DNA of 20,597 nt from Chloroflexota bacterium (GTDB taxonomy: Bacteria; Chloroflexota; Anaerolineae; Anaerolineales; Villigracilaceae). A model generated the notes under the pieces. That model did no database searches, was not told the DNA's origin, and was given only the letters and a program-made list of their open reading frames with translations. The position numbers and the translations under genes were made by a program. The DNA is taken from assembly GCA_021796155.1 (NCBI GenBank), contig JAJYOO010000009.1, positions 1 to 20,597 of the forward strand, written 5' to 3'. Positions 14,082-20,597 of this stretch are shown here, piece by piece. The number at the start of each line of letters is the position of its first letter. Position 1 is the first letter of the stretch.

Positions 14082-15359
14082 CTATTGACTATCAAGGAGT
14101 CGCTGGACAAATTCGATCACCGTGCCTTCCGGGACGATTTGCTGGTCGCCGCTTTTCAAATCTTTGACCGCGACTTGGCCTTTTTCCGCCTCATCCGGCC
14201 CGACAGTAATCACAACACGAAGATTCATTTTATCTGCGAACTTAAATTGTTTCTGCAGCTTGGCTGGTTCGGGATAAACCATCGTCTTCAAACCAGCTTT
14301 TCGCAGGGTTGCTGACAACGCATAAGACTTCGCCAACATACTTTGATCAAACACTGTAACCAATACAGAAGCTGGGGTCGGGAGAAATTCTGGAACAAGG
14401 CCATTTTCCTGCAAAACAATTCCTGTGACAACATCACCCATTGCAAACCCAACCGCTGGGAGTGTCTGGCCGCCCACATCGGCAAGTAAATTGTCATAAC
14501 GACCACCGCCTAAAATCGCGCGCCTCAAAGAACCACTGATGTCAAAAGCTTCAAAGACTGTGCCAGTGTAGTACAAAAGGCCGCGCACAATATTGGGATC
14601 AAACTTGACATATTCTCTGACACCTAAAGCTTCCAATGCTGTAAACAGCCGGGTCAAGCTCTCGTTCTTTTTCCACAACTCATAATTGCCAAGAACATCT
14701 TTCAATCCATCAATTTGTTTTTTGCTCAAGCCAAGTTCCAAAGCATTCGCGTCCCATTTGGCAGAATCCATTTTCGAGCGGCGATCAATCAGATTGGAAA
14801 CGTCCAACCGATTTTGCGGCAGGATATCAAGTGCGTCGAACTGGGAATCCATCAGACGCCGATCGTTCACGAAAACGGTAGCCTGCTCAGGGTCCAGACC
14901 GACCGAACGCAAAAACGCCGCGGCCACCGCGATCAATTCCGCGTCTGCCTCCGGTGAATTGACGCCTAACATGTCAATATTCCATTGAAAGAATTCGCGG
15001 GAGCGCCCTTTTTGCGGCTGCTCATAGCGCCAAAACGGACCGAATGACCACCAACGCAAAGGGAAAGTCAATTCATTTTGGCGCGCCGCTATCATGCGCG
15101 CGAGAGATGGCGTCAACTCGGGCCGCAGCGTCACCAAGTCGCCGCCACGGTCTTCAAACACAAATGACTGCTTCTTGACCAGTTCCTCCCCCGACTTGGC
15201 GGCATAGAGATCAATTGATTCAATGAAAGGGCCATCCCATTCCTGATAACCAAATGCCTGCGAAGCAGCGCGCACCTTTTCATAGATGAAATTGCGAAGC
15301 GCCATTTGCTCTGGATAGAACTCGCGCGTGCCTTTCACAGATTGAATGATGTTCTTCAT
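14082..15359 (-). CDS. hisS: Histidyl-tRNA synthetase
   Basis: A class II synthetase of about 425 residues that charges tRNA-His. It starts at MKNIIQSVKGTREFYPEQ, a typical HisRS beginning. It contains LRPELTPSLAR (about 78-88), the motif 2 region FGPFWRYEQPQKGR (about 106-119), the histidine motif RGLLYYTGTVFE (about 259-270) and motif 3 GGGRYDNL to VGFAMGD (about 284-309). The C-terminal anticodon-binding domain follows. The start at 15359 is preferred because CGGAG lies 8 bases upstream; the frame continues 17 codons further but has no ribosome site, and that region holds the likely promoter. Its cognate tRNA gene follows directly on the same strand. Confidence 0.95.
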   Translation of the reverse strand: MKNIIQSVKGTREFYPEQMALRNFIYEKVRAASQAFGYQEWDGPFIESIDLYAAKSGEELVKKQSFVFEDRGGDLVTLRPELTPSLARMIAARQNELTFPLRWWSFGPFWRYEQPQKGRSREFFQWNIDMLGVNSPEADAELIAVAAAFLRSVGLDPEQATVFVNDRRLMDSQFDALDILPQNRLDVSNLIDRRSKMDSAKWDANALELGLSKKQIDGLKDVLGNYELWKKNESLTRLFTALEALGVREYVKFDPNIVRGLLYYTGTVFEAFDISGSLRRAILGGGRYDNLLADVGGQTLPAVGFAMGDVVTGIVLQENGLVPEFLPTPASVLVTVFDQSMLAKSYALSATLRKAGLKTMVYPEPAKLQKQFKFADKMNLRVVITVGPDEAEKGQVAVKDLKSGDQQIVPEGTVIEFVQRLLDSQ

Positions 15360-15392
15360 GATTTCGACTCCGATTGAATTGCCAAGCATTTT

Positions 15393-15421
15393 AACATATC
15401 CAGACATCAAATGTATGACAA
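15393..15421 (-). promoter_or_regulatory. Candidate promoter for hisS
   Basis: On the minus strand TTGTCA (15416-15421) and TATGTT (15393-15398) are 17 bases apart. Transcription would begin about 30 bases before the hisS ATG. Confidence 0.45.
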
Positions 15422-15458
15422 GCAGCCAATAGATATAGGACAGAACGCACTACCGCTT

Positions 15459-15480
15459 ATTTGTGAAAAAAAGTACAAAT
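15459..15480 (+). promoter_or_regulatory. Inverted repeat ATTTGT-N10-ACAAAT upstream of the hydrogenase operon
   Basis: Perfect 6-bp arms lie at 15459-15464 and 15475-15480 with an A-rich 10-base centre, directly abutting a second palindrome. The position in the hisS/hydrogenase divergent gap fits an operator. The binding protein is unknown. Confidence 0.4.
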
Positions 15481-15496
15481 TATGACAGACGTCATA
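15481..15496 (+). promoter_or_regulatory. CRP/FNR-like palindrome TATGAC-N4-GTCATA
   Basis: This perfect 6-bp inverted repeat can be read as TATGA-N6-TCATA, the same geometry as CRP-type sites (TGTGA-N6-TCACA). It ends five bases before the AGGAG ribosome site of the first operon gene, so a bound protein could block transcription. Alternatively, the RNA could form a small hairpin next to the ribosome site. Confidence 0.5.
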
Positions 15497-15510
15497 CCTT
15501 TAGGAGAAAA

Positions 15511-15999
15511 ATGGAAATCGCAGATGAAATCAAAACAGAGCTTCAGAAAATTTCCTGGTTTAGCGAACTTAAACCGGAACACCTGCTAAAAGTCGTTGCC
15601 ATGTCGCACTTACGAAAAGTGGCCACTGGCGAAATTTTGTTCCGCGAGGGTGACAGCGAAGACTATTTGTACATCGTTGTGGAAGGACGAATCGCACTGA
15701 ATATCTTTGTCCCCCACCGCGGCAAGATTCGTATTTCAACCGCCGAACCGCTGGACGTGTTTGGATGGTCAAGCGTTACGCCAAGTGTTCATCAGAGAAC
15801 AGCAGGCGCGGCGGCCGTAATGGAAAGCCTGGTGATCGCCGTTGATGCGAAAAAATTGCGTCAGGCGTGTGAGGATGATCATGATCTTGGCTACATTGTG
15901 ATGCGCCGACTCGCCAACATTGTTGCCAGTCGCCTGTTAGTCACGCGTTTGCAGCTTCTCGATATGTTTGCCAATCCGGAGTCACAAAATGTCAAATAG
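15511..15999 (+). CDS. Stand-alone cyclic-nucleotide-binding-fold (CRP N-domain-like) protein
   Basis: The 162-residue protein has the CNB beta-roll. It starts with helix ELQKISWFSELKPEHLLKV, then GEILFREGDSEDYLYIVVEG (40-59), and ends with a long helix (about 124-152) like the CRP dimer helix. No helix-turn-helix DNA-binding domain follows; CRP/FNR proteins usually have about 200-230 residues. The phosphate-binding cassette, normally FGE...R(T/S)A, reads FGWSSV...HQRTAGA (84-101), so cAMP binding in the usual manner is uncertain. The start at 15511 is chosen for AGGAG five bases upstream; the frame opens at 15463 without support. Its last 11 bases overlap the hydrogenase beta gene, indicating coupled translation and a role in hydrogenase function or sensing. 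Role unknown. Confidence 0.82.
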   Translation: MEIADEIKTELQKISWFSELKPEHLLKVVAMSHLRKVATGEILFREGDSEDYLYIVVEGRIALNIFVPHRGKIRISTAEPLDVFGWSSVTPSVHQRTAGAAAVMESLVIAVDAKKLRQACEDDHDLGYIVMRRLANIVASRLLVTRLQLLDMFANPESQNVK

Positions 16000-17113
16000 C
16001 CGTCGTCCGGAAATCGGAAGCACCATCGCAATCCAGAAGCCGGTCTTCAACATCATTTTGAAACGTTTGCAAGGGGAAGGCTATCAGACCATTGGCCCAC
16101 GAGCCAAGGATGAGACTCTCGTTTATGAGCAAATTAAAAGCCTCGATGAATTGCCTTATGGCTATATCACCGAGCAAAAAGCAGGCTCGTTTCGATTAGT
16201 TCAAACTGATCACAAACATTACTTCGACGCCATCCCCGGCGCGCAATCGTGGAAGCAATTCCTGTTTCCGTCATGCACAGATTTGTTCACACTTAGAAAA
16301 AACGGCAATGAATGGGAAACGCTCGATTCTCAACCCGATACTCCGAGCTACGCATTCATCGGCGTACGCGCTTGTGAGCTGACGGCCATCCAAATTCAAG
16401 ATAATATTTTTATGCGATCTGACTTCACTGATCCGATCTACCGCGAGCGCCGCCAGAATGTTTTCATCATATCGGTGAATTGCTTATCTCCCGGAGGGAC
16501 TTGCTTCTGTGTTTCGACGGAAAGCGGGCCGCGCGTCAAAGATGGATTCGACATCAACCTGACCGAACTTGACGACGTGTTTCTGCTGACCATCGGCTCG
16601 GAATTGGCGCGCAGCCTACTTGCTGGAATCGAATATGAAGACGCCAGCGGATTTATGTTGACTACGGCCGATCATGCAATCGAACGCGCGGCTCAGCAAA
16701 TGGGGCGAACACTTGATACGAATGATTTGCCAGAACTTATTCAAAAGAATCTGGACTCATCCCATTGGAAAGCAATTGGCGAACGTTGTTTGAGCTGCGG
16801 AAACTGCACGCAGGTTTGCCCAACTTGTTTCTGTTGGGACGCGGTTGATCAAATGAGTATTGACGGCAAAACAACCAGCCGCACACGCGTTTGGGACTCG
16901 TGCTTCAATCCGGGCTACTCATATCTGGCTGGCGGCAACACGCGCCCGACGATTGCGTCGCGTTATCGCCAGTGGTTTTCTCATAAGCTTGGCACGTGGA
17001 AGGAGCAACACGGCACACTCGGATGCGTTGGTTGTGGTCGTTGTATTACATGGTGCCCGGCAGGAATTGACATAACAGAGGAAGTTGCCGCATTGCGAAA
17101 GGAGACAAATTAA
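15989..17113 (+). CDS. hydB: Group 3b [NiFe]-hydrogenase (sulfhydrogenase-type) beta subunit, iron-sulfur protein
   Basis: The 374-residue protein resembles HydB/ShyB, the electron-carrying beta subunit that links the hydrogenase module to the flavin subunit. A large N-terminal domain with [12 protein letters not shown] (123-134) precedes two [4Fe-4S] ferredoxin motifs. These are C267-C270-C273-C277 ([12 protein letters not shown]) and C346-C349-C352-C356 ([12 protein letters not shown]). Extra cysteines C165, C172, C174, C280, C282 and C305 may hold a further cluster. The start at 15989 has GGAG seven bases upstream, inside the end of the CNB gene; an upstream ATG at 15968 has no ribosome site. 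The stop TAA shares its last A with the gamma start. Confidence 0.9.
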   Translation: MSNSRRPEIGSTIAIQKPVFNIILKRLQGEGYQTIGPRAKDETLVYEQIKSLDELPYGYITEQKAGSFRLVQTDHKHYFDAIPGAQSWKQFLFPSCTDLFTLRKNGNEWETLDSQPDTPSYAFIGVRACELTAIQIQDNIFMRSDFTDPIYRERRQNVFIISVNCLSPGGTCFCVSTESGPRVKDGFDINLTELDDVFLLTIGSELARSLLAGIEYEDASGFMLTTADHAIERAAQQMGRTLDTNDLPELIQKNLDSSHWKAIGERCLSCGNCTQVCPTCFCWDAVDQMSIDGKTTSRTRVWDSCFNPGYSYLAGGNTRPTIASRYRQWFSHKLGTWKEQHGTLGCVGCGRCITWCPAGIDITEEVAALRKETN

Positions 17114-17991
17114 TGTCTGCACTACAGACAGCAACTATCGTAACACCGCGCATACAACAAACGAGTGGACCTCTTGAACCGAATTGGGCTGAGATAACGG
17201 CCATTACAAACGAAACCTCAGATGTTTCCACCTACTGGTTAAAGTTCGTTGATCCTGCCATACAAGCGGACTATTCTTTCAAGCCCGGACAATTTAACAT
17301 GATCTATGTTCCAGGGTTCGGCGAATCCGCAATTTCAATCAGCTCCGATGCTGAAGACCGCGACAATATTGGGCACTCCATTCGCTTCGTGGGTAATGTG
17401 ACCCGCGCCGTGAGCCGCCTCAAAGTCGGCGATGTAGTCGGATTACGCGGCCCATTTGGCTCATCGTGGCCAATGTACGAAATGGAGGGCAAAGATATAT
17501 TCATCGCTTGCGGCGGTATTGGATTACCTCCTTTACGCCCTACCATCTATTACATCATGCACCATCGCGAAAAATATGGCAAAGTTACTTTGCTCTATGG
17601 TGCGCGTACAGCCAGCGATTTGATGTACACATCCGAATACGATAGGTGGCGACAGGCAGACATCGACGTAGAAATAACCGTTGACCGCGGCGACGCAAAC
17701 TGGCAGGGACGCGTCGGCGTCGTGCCGATGTGGTTCTACCAGTTTCGAATCGACGCGCATAAAACTGCAGTGCTCACTTGCGGTCCAGAAATCATGATCC
17801 GCTTCGTGATCTTCGAAGCACTGGCGCGACGCATCCCACTGGAAAATATTTTCGTTTCGCTCGAACGTAACATGAAATGCGGACAAGGCTCGTGTGGGCA
17901 CTGTCAGCTTGGACCTTACTTCGTTTGCAAGGACGGGCCCGTCTTCCGGTTCGACGCGCTTCAGCCGTATTTCAATGTGGAGGAGTTCTAA
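17113..17991 (+). CDS. hydG: Group 3b hydrogenase gamma subunit, FAD/NAD(P)-binding reductase with [2Fe-2S] cluster
   Basis: The 292-residue protein is of the ferredoxin-NADP reductase-like type. The flavin-binding barrel is about 25-120, with KPGQFNMIYVPG (57-68) and GESAISISS (70-78). The NAD(P) domain is about 127-245, with IACGGIGLPPLRP (131-143) and VLTCGPEIM (220-228). The C-terminal [2Fe-2S] motif comprises C256, C261, C264 and C272 (KCGQGSCGHC...VC). It passes electrons between NAD(P)H and the beta subunit. The start overlaps the beta stop by one base (TAATG) and has AAAGGAG upstream. The stop overlaps the delta start in the same manner. Confidence 0.93.
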   Translation: MSALQTATIVTPRIQQTSGPLEPNWAEITAITNETSDVSTYWLKFVDPAIQADYSFKPGQFNMIYVPGFGESAISISSDAEDRDNIGHSIRFVGNVTRAVSRLKVGDVVGLRGPFGSSWPMYEMEGKDIFIACGGIGLPPLRPTIYYIMHHREKYGKVTLLYGARTASDLMYTSEYDRWRQADIDVEITVDRGDANWQGRVGVVPMWFYQFRIDAHKTAVLTCGPEIMIRFVIFEALARRIPLENIFVSLERNMKCGQGSCGHCQLGPYFVCKDGPVFRFDALQPYFNVEEF

Positions 17992-18785
17992 TGCCCAACC
18001 GCAAACCGACGGTCGCGGTCTACAAATTCTCATCCTGCGATGGATGCCAACTTTCCATCTTGAACATGGAAGATGATTTACTCGATTTAGCAAACGCAAT
18101 TGACATCGCTTATTTTCTTGAAGCCACGCGTGCCGAAAAACCCGCACCTTATGATATTACCATCGTTGAAGGCTCGGTCACTACGCCGCATGAACTGGAA
18201 CGCATCAAAGAGATTCGCAATCAAGCCAAAATATTGATTGCGCTCGGCACATGCGCGACGGCGGGCGGCATTCAGGCGTTACGAAATTTTGCGAACGCTG
18301 ACGATTTCGCCAACGTTGTTTATGCACATCCTGACTATCTGCATTTTCTAAAAACCGCCACGCCGATTTCCGTACACGTTTCAGTTGACTTGGAATTGTG
18401 GGGTTGCCCGGTTAACAAAGCACAAGTGATTGAAGTGATTGTTGCCCTGCTCAATAAGCGTAAACCCAATCTTCCTCCATATTCTGTTTGTATGGAATGC
18501 AAACGGCGCGGCACGATTTGCATTTTAGTTGATAAAGGCATTCCGTGCCTCGGACCCGCAACACAAGCCGGATGCGGTGCGCTCTGCCCTGCCAACGGAC
18601 GTGGATGTTACGGATGCTTCGGGCCGTTCCGTGAAGGCAATCCAAATTCATTATCAGCAACACTTCAAAATATTGAACGCTATCCGGGCGAAACAGCGCG
18701 GCTATTCCGCGGCATCAGCGGATACGCTCCAGCGTTCCGCAAAACAGCCGATGCAATTCCTGCTATGGCCAAGGAGGCAAAATGA
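17991..18785 (+). CDS. hydD: Group 3b hydrogenase delta (small, iron-sulfur) subunit
   Basis: The 264-residue protein is the small subunit of a group 3 [NiFe]-hydrogenase. Proximal cluster ligands are C16 and C19 (FSSCDGCQLSI), C88 (GTCATAGG) and C139 (WGCPV). Eight more cysteines (C167, C170, C177, C186, C195, C199, C206, C209) supply two further [4Fe-4S] clusters. It carries electrons from the Ni-Fe site in the alpha subunit. The start is the ATG overlapping the gamma stop (TAATG at 17989-17993) with GGAGG/AGGAG just upstream; the open frame begins earlier at 17877 but that part overlaps gamma. Four bases of its end overlap the alpha start (ATGA). Confidence 0.94.
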   Translation: MPNRKPTVAVYKFSSCDGCQLSILNMEDDLLDLANAIDIAYFLEATRAEKPAPYDITIVEGSVTTPHELERIKEIRNQAKILIALGTCATAGGIQALRNFANADDFANVVYAHPDYLHFLKTATPISVHVSVDLELWGCPVNKAQVIEVIVALLNKRKPNLPPYSVCMECKRRGTICILVDKGIPCLGPATQAGCGALCPANGRGCYGCFGPFREGNPNSLSATLQNIERYPGETARLFRGISGYAPAFRKTADAIPAMAKEAK

Positions 18786-20071
18786 CAACTATTGAAGTTC
18801 CAGCCTTGGCGCGTGTGGAAGGCGAAGGCGGTTTATACATCAAGCTTGAAAATGGTCAAGCTGTTGAGATTCGACTCGATATTTACGAACCGCCGCGATT
18901 CTTCGAAGGATTTTTGTGCGATCGTTTTTTGCAGGAGGTTCCAGACATCACCGCGCGCATCTGCGGCATTTGCCCCGTTGCTTATCAAATGAGTTCAGCC
19001 TACGCGCTGGAAAACGCACTTGGAATCAAAATCTCTCTGCAAGTTCGCGCGCTGCGACGCCTCATGTATTGCGGTGAATACATCGAAAGCCATGCCCTAC
19101 ACATTTATATGTTGCAGGCTCCTGATTTGCTTGGCAAACAATCCGCGCTTGAACTGGCAGCCATCGCACCGGATGTTGTCAGGAACGCGTTGCGCCTCAA
19201 GAAAATTGGCAATGAAATTCTGAAAGCCATCGGCGGACGTTCGGTTCATCCGGTCAATGTCTGCGTCGGCGGATTCTATAGCTGGCCAGATGCCGCGCCA
19301 CTAAACGCTTTGCTTCCCGATTTGGAATGGGGACTCAATGCCGCGATGGACACCGTTAAATGGGCCAACACGCTTCCTTTTCCGGACCTTGAAATTGATT
19401 ACGAATTCGTGGCGCTTCACCACCCTGACGAATATGCCGTGATCGAAGGCGACATCTGGTCGAGCAAAGGAAATAGGGTTTCCATTGCTGATTATGAAAC
19501 ACGCTACATCGAAGAGCACGTCAAACATTCCAACGCATTGCATGGTCACACGATTGATGGAAACATATATTTAGTTGGTCCATTGGCGCGCTTGAACTTG
19601 AATCACGAACAATTACTGCCTGCCGCGCAAAAAGCATTGAAAGATTCTGGAATTAAATTGCCATTGAAGAATCCATATAAATCTTTGATTGCGCGTGCTA
19701 TCGAGTTAGTACAGTTTTACGAAGAAGCGCTTCAACTAATCAAAGATTACAAACCGGATGGGCCAGCACATGTTGAATTGAAACTCAAAGCCGGTGAGGG
19801 CGCGGGCGCAACAGAAGCACCGCGCGGCTTGCTTTACCATCGCTACAAGATTGACGAAAATGGAATCGTTCAATTTGCAAAAATCACGCCGCCAACCGCG
19901 CAGAATCTGCCACGCATTGAAGCCGATTTGTTTGCAATGGCGCCAAAGATTGTTAAACTGTCAGAAGAGGAAGCAACGCTCGCGGCAGAACATTTAGTGC
20001 GTGCGTATGATCCGTGTATTTCGTGTGCAACACATTTCTTGAAATTGAAAGTGGAAGAGAAAAGAAAATAG
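18782..20071 (+). CDS. hydA: Group 3b [NiFe]-hydrogenase alpha (large, catalytic) subunit
   Basis: The 429-residue protein holds the Ni-Fe centre. The N-terminal ligand motif is RICGICPVAYQ (C61, C64) and the C-terminal one is DPCISCATH (C412, C415, H418), so all four nickel-binding cysteines are present and the enzyme should be active. The N-terminus ALARVEGEGGL is typical of group 3b. Eleven residues (FLKLKVEEKRK) follow H418 and are the likely peptide removed on maturation. The enzyme would interconvert H2 with NAD(P)H and may reduce polysulfide in some relatives. It is the last structural subunit in the order beta, gamma, delta, alpha, as in Pyrococcus hydBGDA. Confidence 0.96.
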   Translation: MTTIEVPALARVEGEGGLYIKLENGQAVEIRLDIYEPPRFFEGFLCDRFLQEVPDITARICGICPVAYQMSSAYALENALGIKISLQVRALRRLMYCGEYIESHALHIYMLQAPDLLGKQSALELAAIAPDVVRNALRLKKIGNEILKAIGGRSVHPVNVCVGGFYSWPDAAPLNALLPDLEWGLNAAMDTVKWANTLPFPDLEIDYEFVALHHPDEYAVIEGDIWSSKGNRVSIADYETRYIEEHVKHSNALHGHTIDGNIYLVGPLARLNLNHEQLLPAAQKALKDSGIKLPLKNPYKSLIARAIELVQFYEEALQLIKDYKPDGPAHVELKLKAGEGAGATEAPRGLLYHRYKIDENGIVQFAKITPPTAQNLPRIEADLFAMAPKIVKLSEEEATLAAEHLVRAYDPCISCATHFLKLKVEEKRK

Positions 20072-20090
20072 TGAGTAGAAAGTAGTGAAA

Positions 20091-20597
20091 ATGAAAATTG
20101 CAGTGATTGGCATCGGACAAAGTCTACGCGGCGATGACGGCGCGGGACTCGAGGCCGTCCGTCAGTGGAAGGAAAACTATCCTGAAACGGCGAGCCGCCC
20201 CGAGGTCCGCGCCGAGGCGAATGAATTGCCGGGGCTGACATTGATAGATTTGATTCAGGAAAACGATGCAGTCATTCTCGTGGATGCCGTCCACAGTTCT
20301 GCAAAAGTTGGAACCATCCATTGCATTGAGACGGAAAACTTGTCGTCATTCACATCCGATAGTCAATCAGCTCATGGCTGGGGAGTGGCTGAAACAATCC
20401 AACTCGCGTGTCAATTAAATCTGGCGTTGAAAAATTATCCGATCAAGTTAATTGGAATCGAAGTCGGGCAAATGACAATGGGATCTGGTCTGAGCAAGAT
20501 CGTTCGCGACGCGATGCCGCTGGCGTGTCGCGCCATCCAGATTGCAATAGAAAAATTTCTTAAGCCAGATTTAATTGACACGCGAGTTGGATTGTTT
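20091..20597 (+). CDS. Hydrogenase maturation protease (peptidase M52, partial at right edge)
   Basis: The frame is open from ATG 20091 to the end of the window (169 codons, no stop seen). The N-terminus MKIAVIGIGQSLRGDDGAG is the HybD/HycI/HyaD signature, and nickel-sensing positions are D16, D64 (ILVDAVHS) and H94 (SAHGWGV). GIEVGQMTMGSGLS near residue 130 is also family-like. The endopeptidase cleaves the large-subunit C-terminus once nickel is inserted, so the alpha subunit directly upstream is the probable substrate. It lies 19 bases after the alpha stop, with a poor ribosome site (GAAAGTAGTGA). The Hyp maturation genes are not in the window. Confidence 0.88.
   Translation, partial: MKIAVIGIGQSLRGDDGAGLEAVRQWKENYPETASRPEVRAEANELPGLTLIDLIQENDAVILVDAVHSSAKVGTIHCIETENLSSFTSDSQSAHGWGVAETIQLACQLNLALKNYPIKLIGIEVGQMTMGSGLSKIVRDAMPLACRAIQIAIEKFLKPDLIDTRVGLF

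Noticed and set aside
16860..16890. Extra cysteines of hydB (CPTCFCW region) considered as unusual
   Set aside because: Cysteines beyond the two ferredoxin motifs are, as far as I recall, normal in HydB/ShyB-type subunits.
17533..18147. Minus-strand open frame of 204 codons
   Set aside because: It lies opposite the hydrogenase gamma and delta genes, with rare-looking composition and no supporting signals.

Overview
The window looks like chromosomal DNA of an anaerobic or facultative member of the Chloroflexota, most likely class Anaerolineae. This rests on gene content: a secretin-free Tad/Flp pilus set with a very short Flp pilin, a group 3b [NiFe]-hydrogenase operon, and interspersed CTGAGCGGAG/GTCGAAG-type and CGTCATTGCGAG-type repeats of the kind scattered through such genomes. 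No 16S or other phylogenetic marker was available, so the class is an inference. Coding density is high and no stretch longer than 300 bases lacks a gene. No insertion sequence, prophage or CRISPR array is visible.

Layout. (1) 1-672, minus: the 5' part of a DUF429-family gene that runs off the left edge. (2) 906-2485, plus: a membrane-anchored TlpA-type thioredoxin followed by an Lgt-like polytopic membrane protein whose N-proximal catalytic motif is lost, closed by a perfect 17-bp-stem terminator. Two inverted copies of a palindrome-rich repeat (721-848, 2559-2660) and one short repeat (1464-1493) flank this pair. (3) 2681-6213: a pterin module. An aromatic amino acid hydroxylase (phhA, minus) is divergent from a pteridine-reductase-type SDR, folB and folK (plus, coupled); folE (minus) converges on folK. 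Together they cover several steps of making and reducing the pterin cofactor that the hydroxylase needs. (4) 5578-13731, all minus: flp, cpaB, cpaE, cpaF, tadB, tadC, comF, hpf and folE in one collinear series with very short gaps. A strong promoter lies before flp, and a strong terminator after flp probably lets the pilin be made in excess over the machinery. (5) 13976-15359, minus: hisS followed directly by tRNA-His and a terminator. (6) 15511-20597, plus: a stand-alone cyclic-nucleotide-binding-fold protein, the four subunits of a group 3b (sulfhydrogenase-type, NAD(P)-linked) hydrogenase in the order beta, gamma, delta, alpha, and a hydrogenase maturation protease cut by the right edge. 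The first five genes overlap by 1-11 bases.

The points most worth a second look are the HTH-less cyclic-nucleotide-binding-like protein with tandem palindromes heading the hydrogenase operon, the placement of comF inside a Tad pilus operon, the pterin/hydroxylase module with a PTR1-like Asp-Tyr-Lys reductase, and the Lgt-like protein lacking the usual GRxGNF motif next to a thioredoxin.
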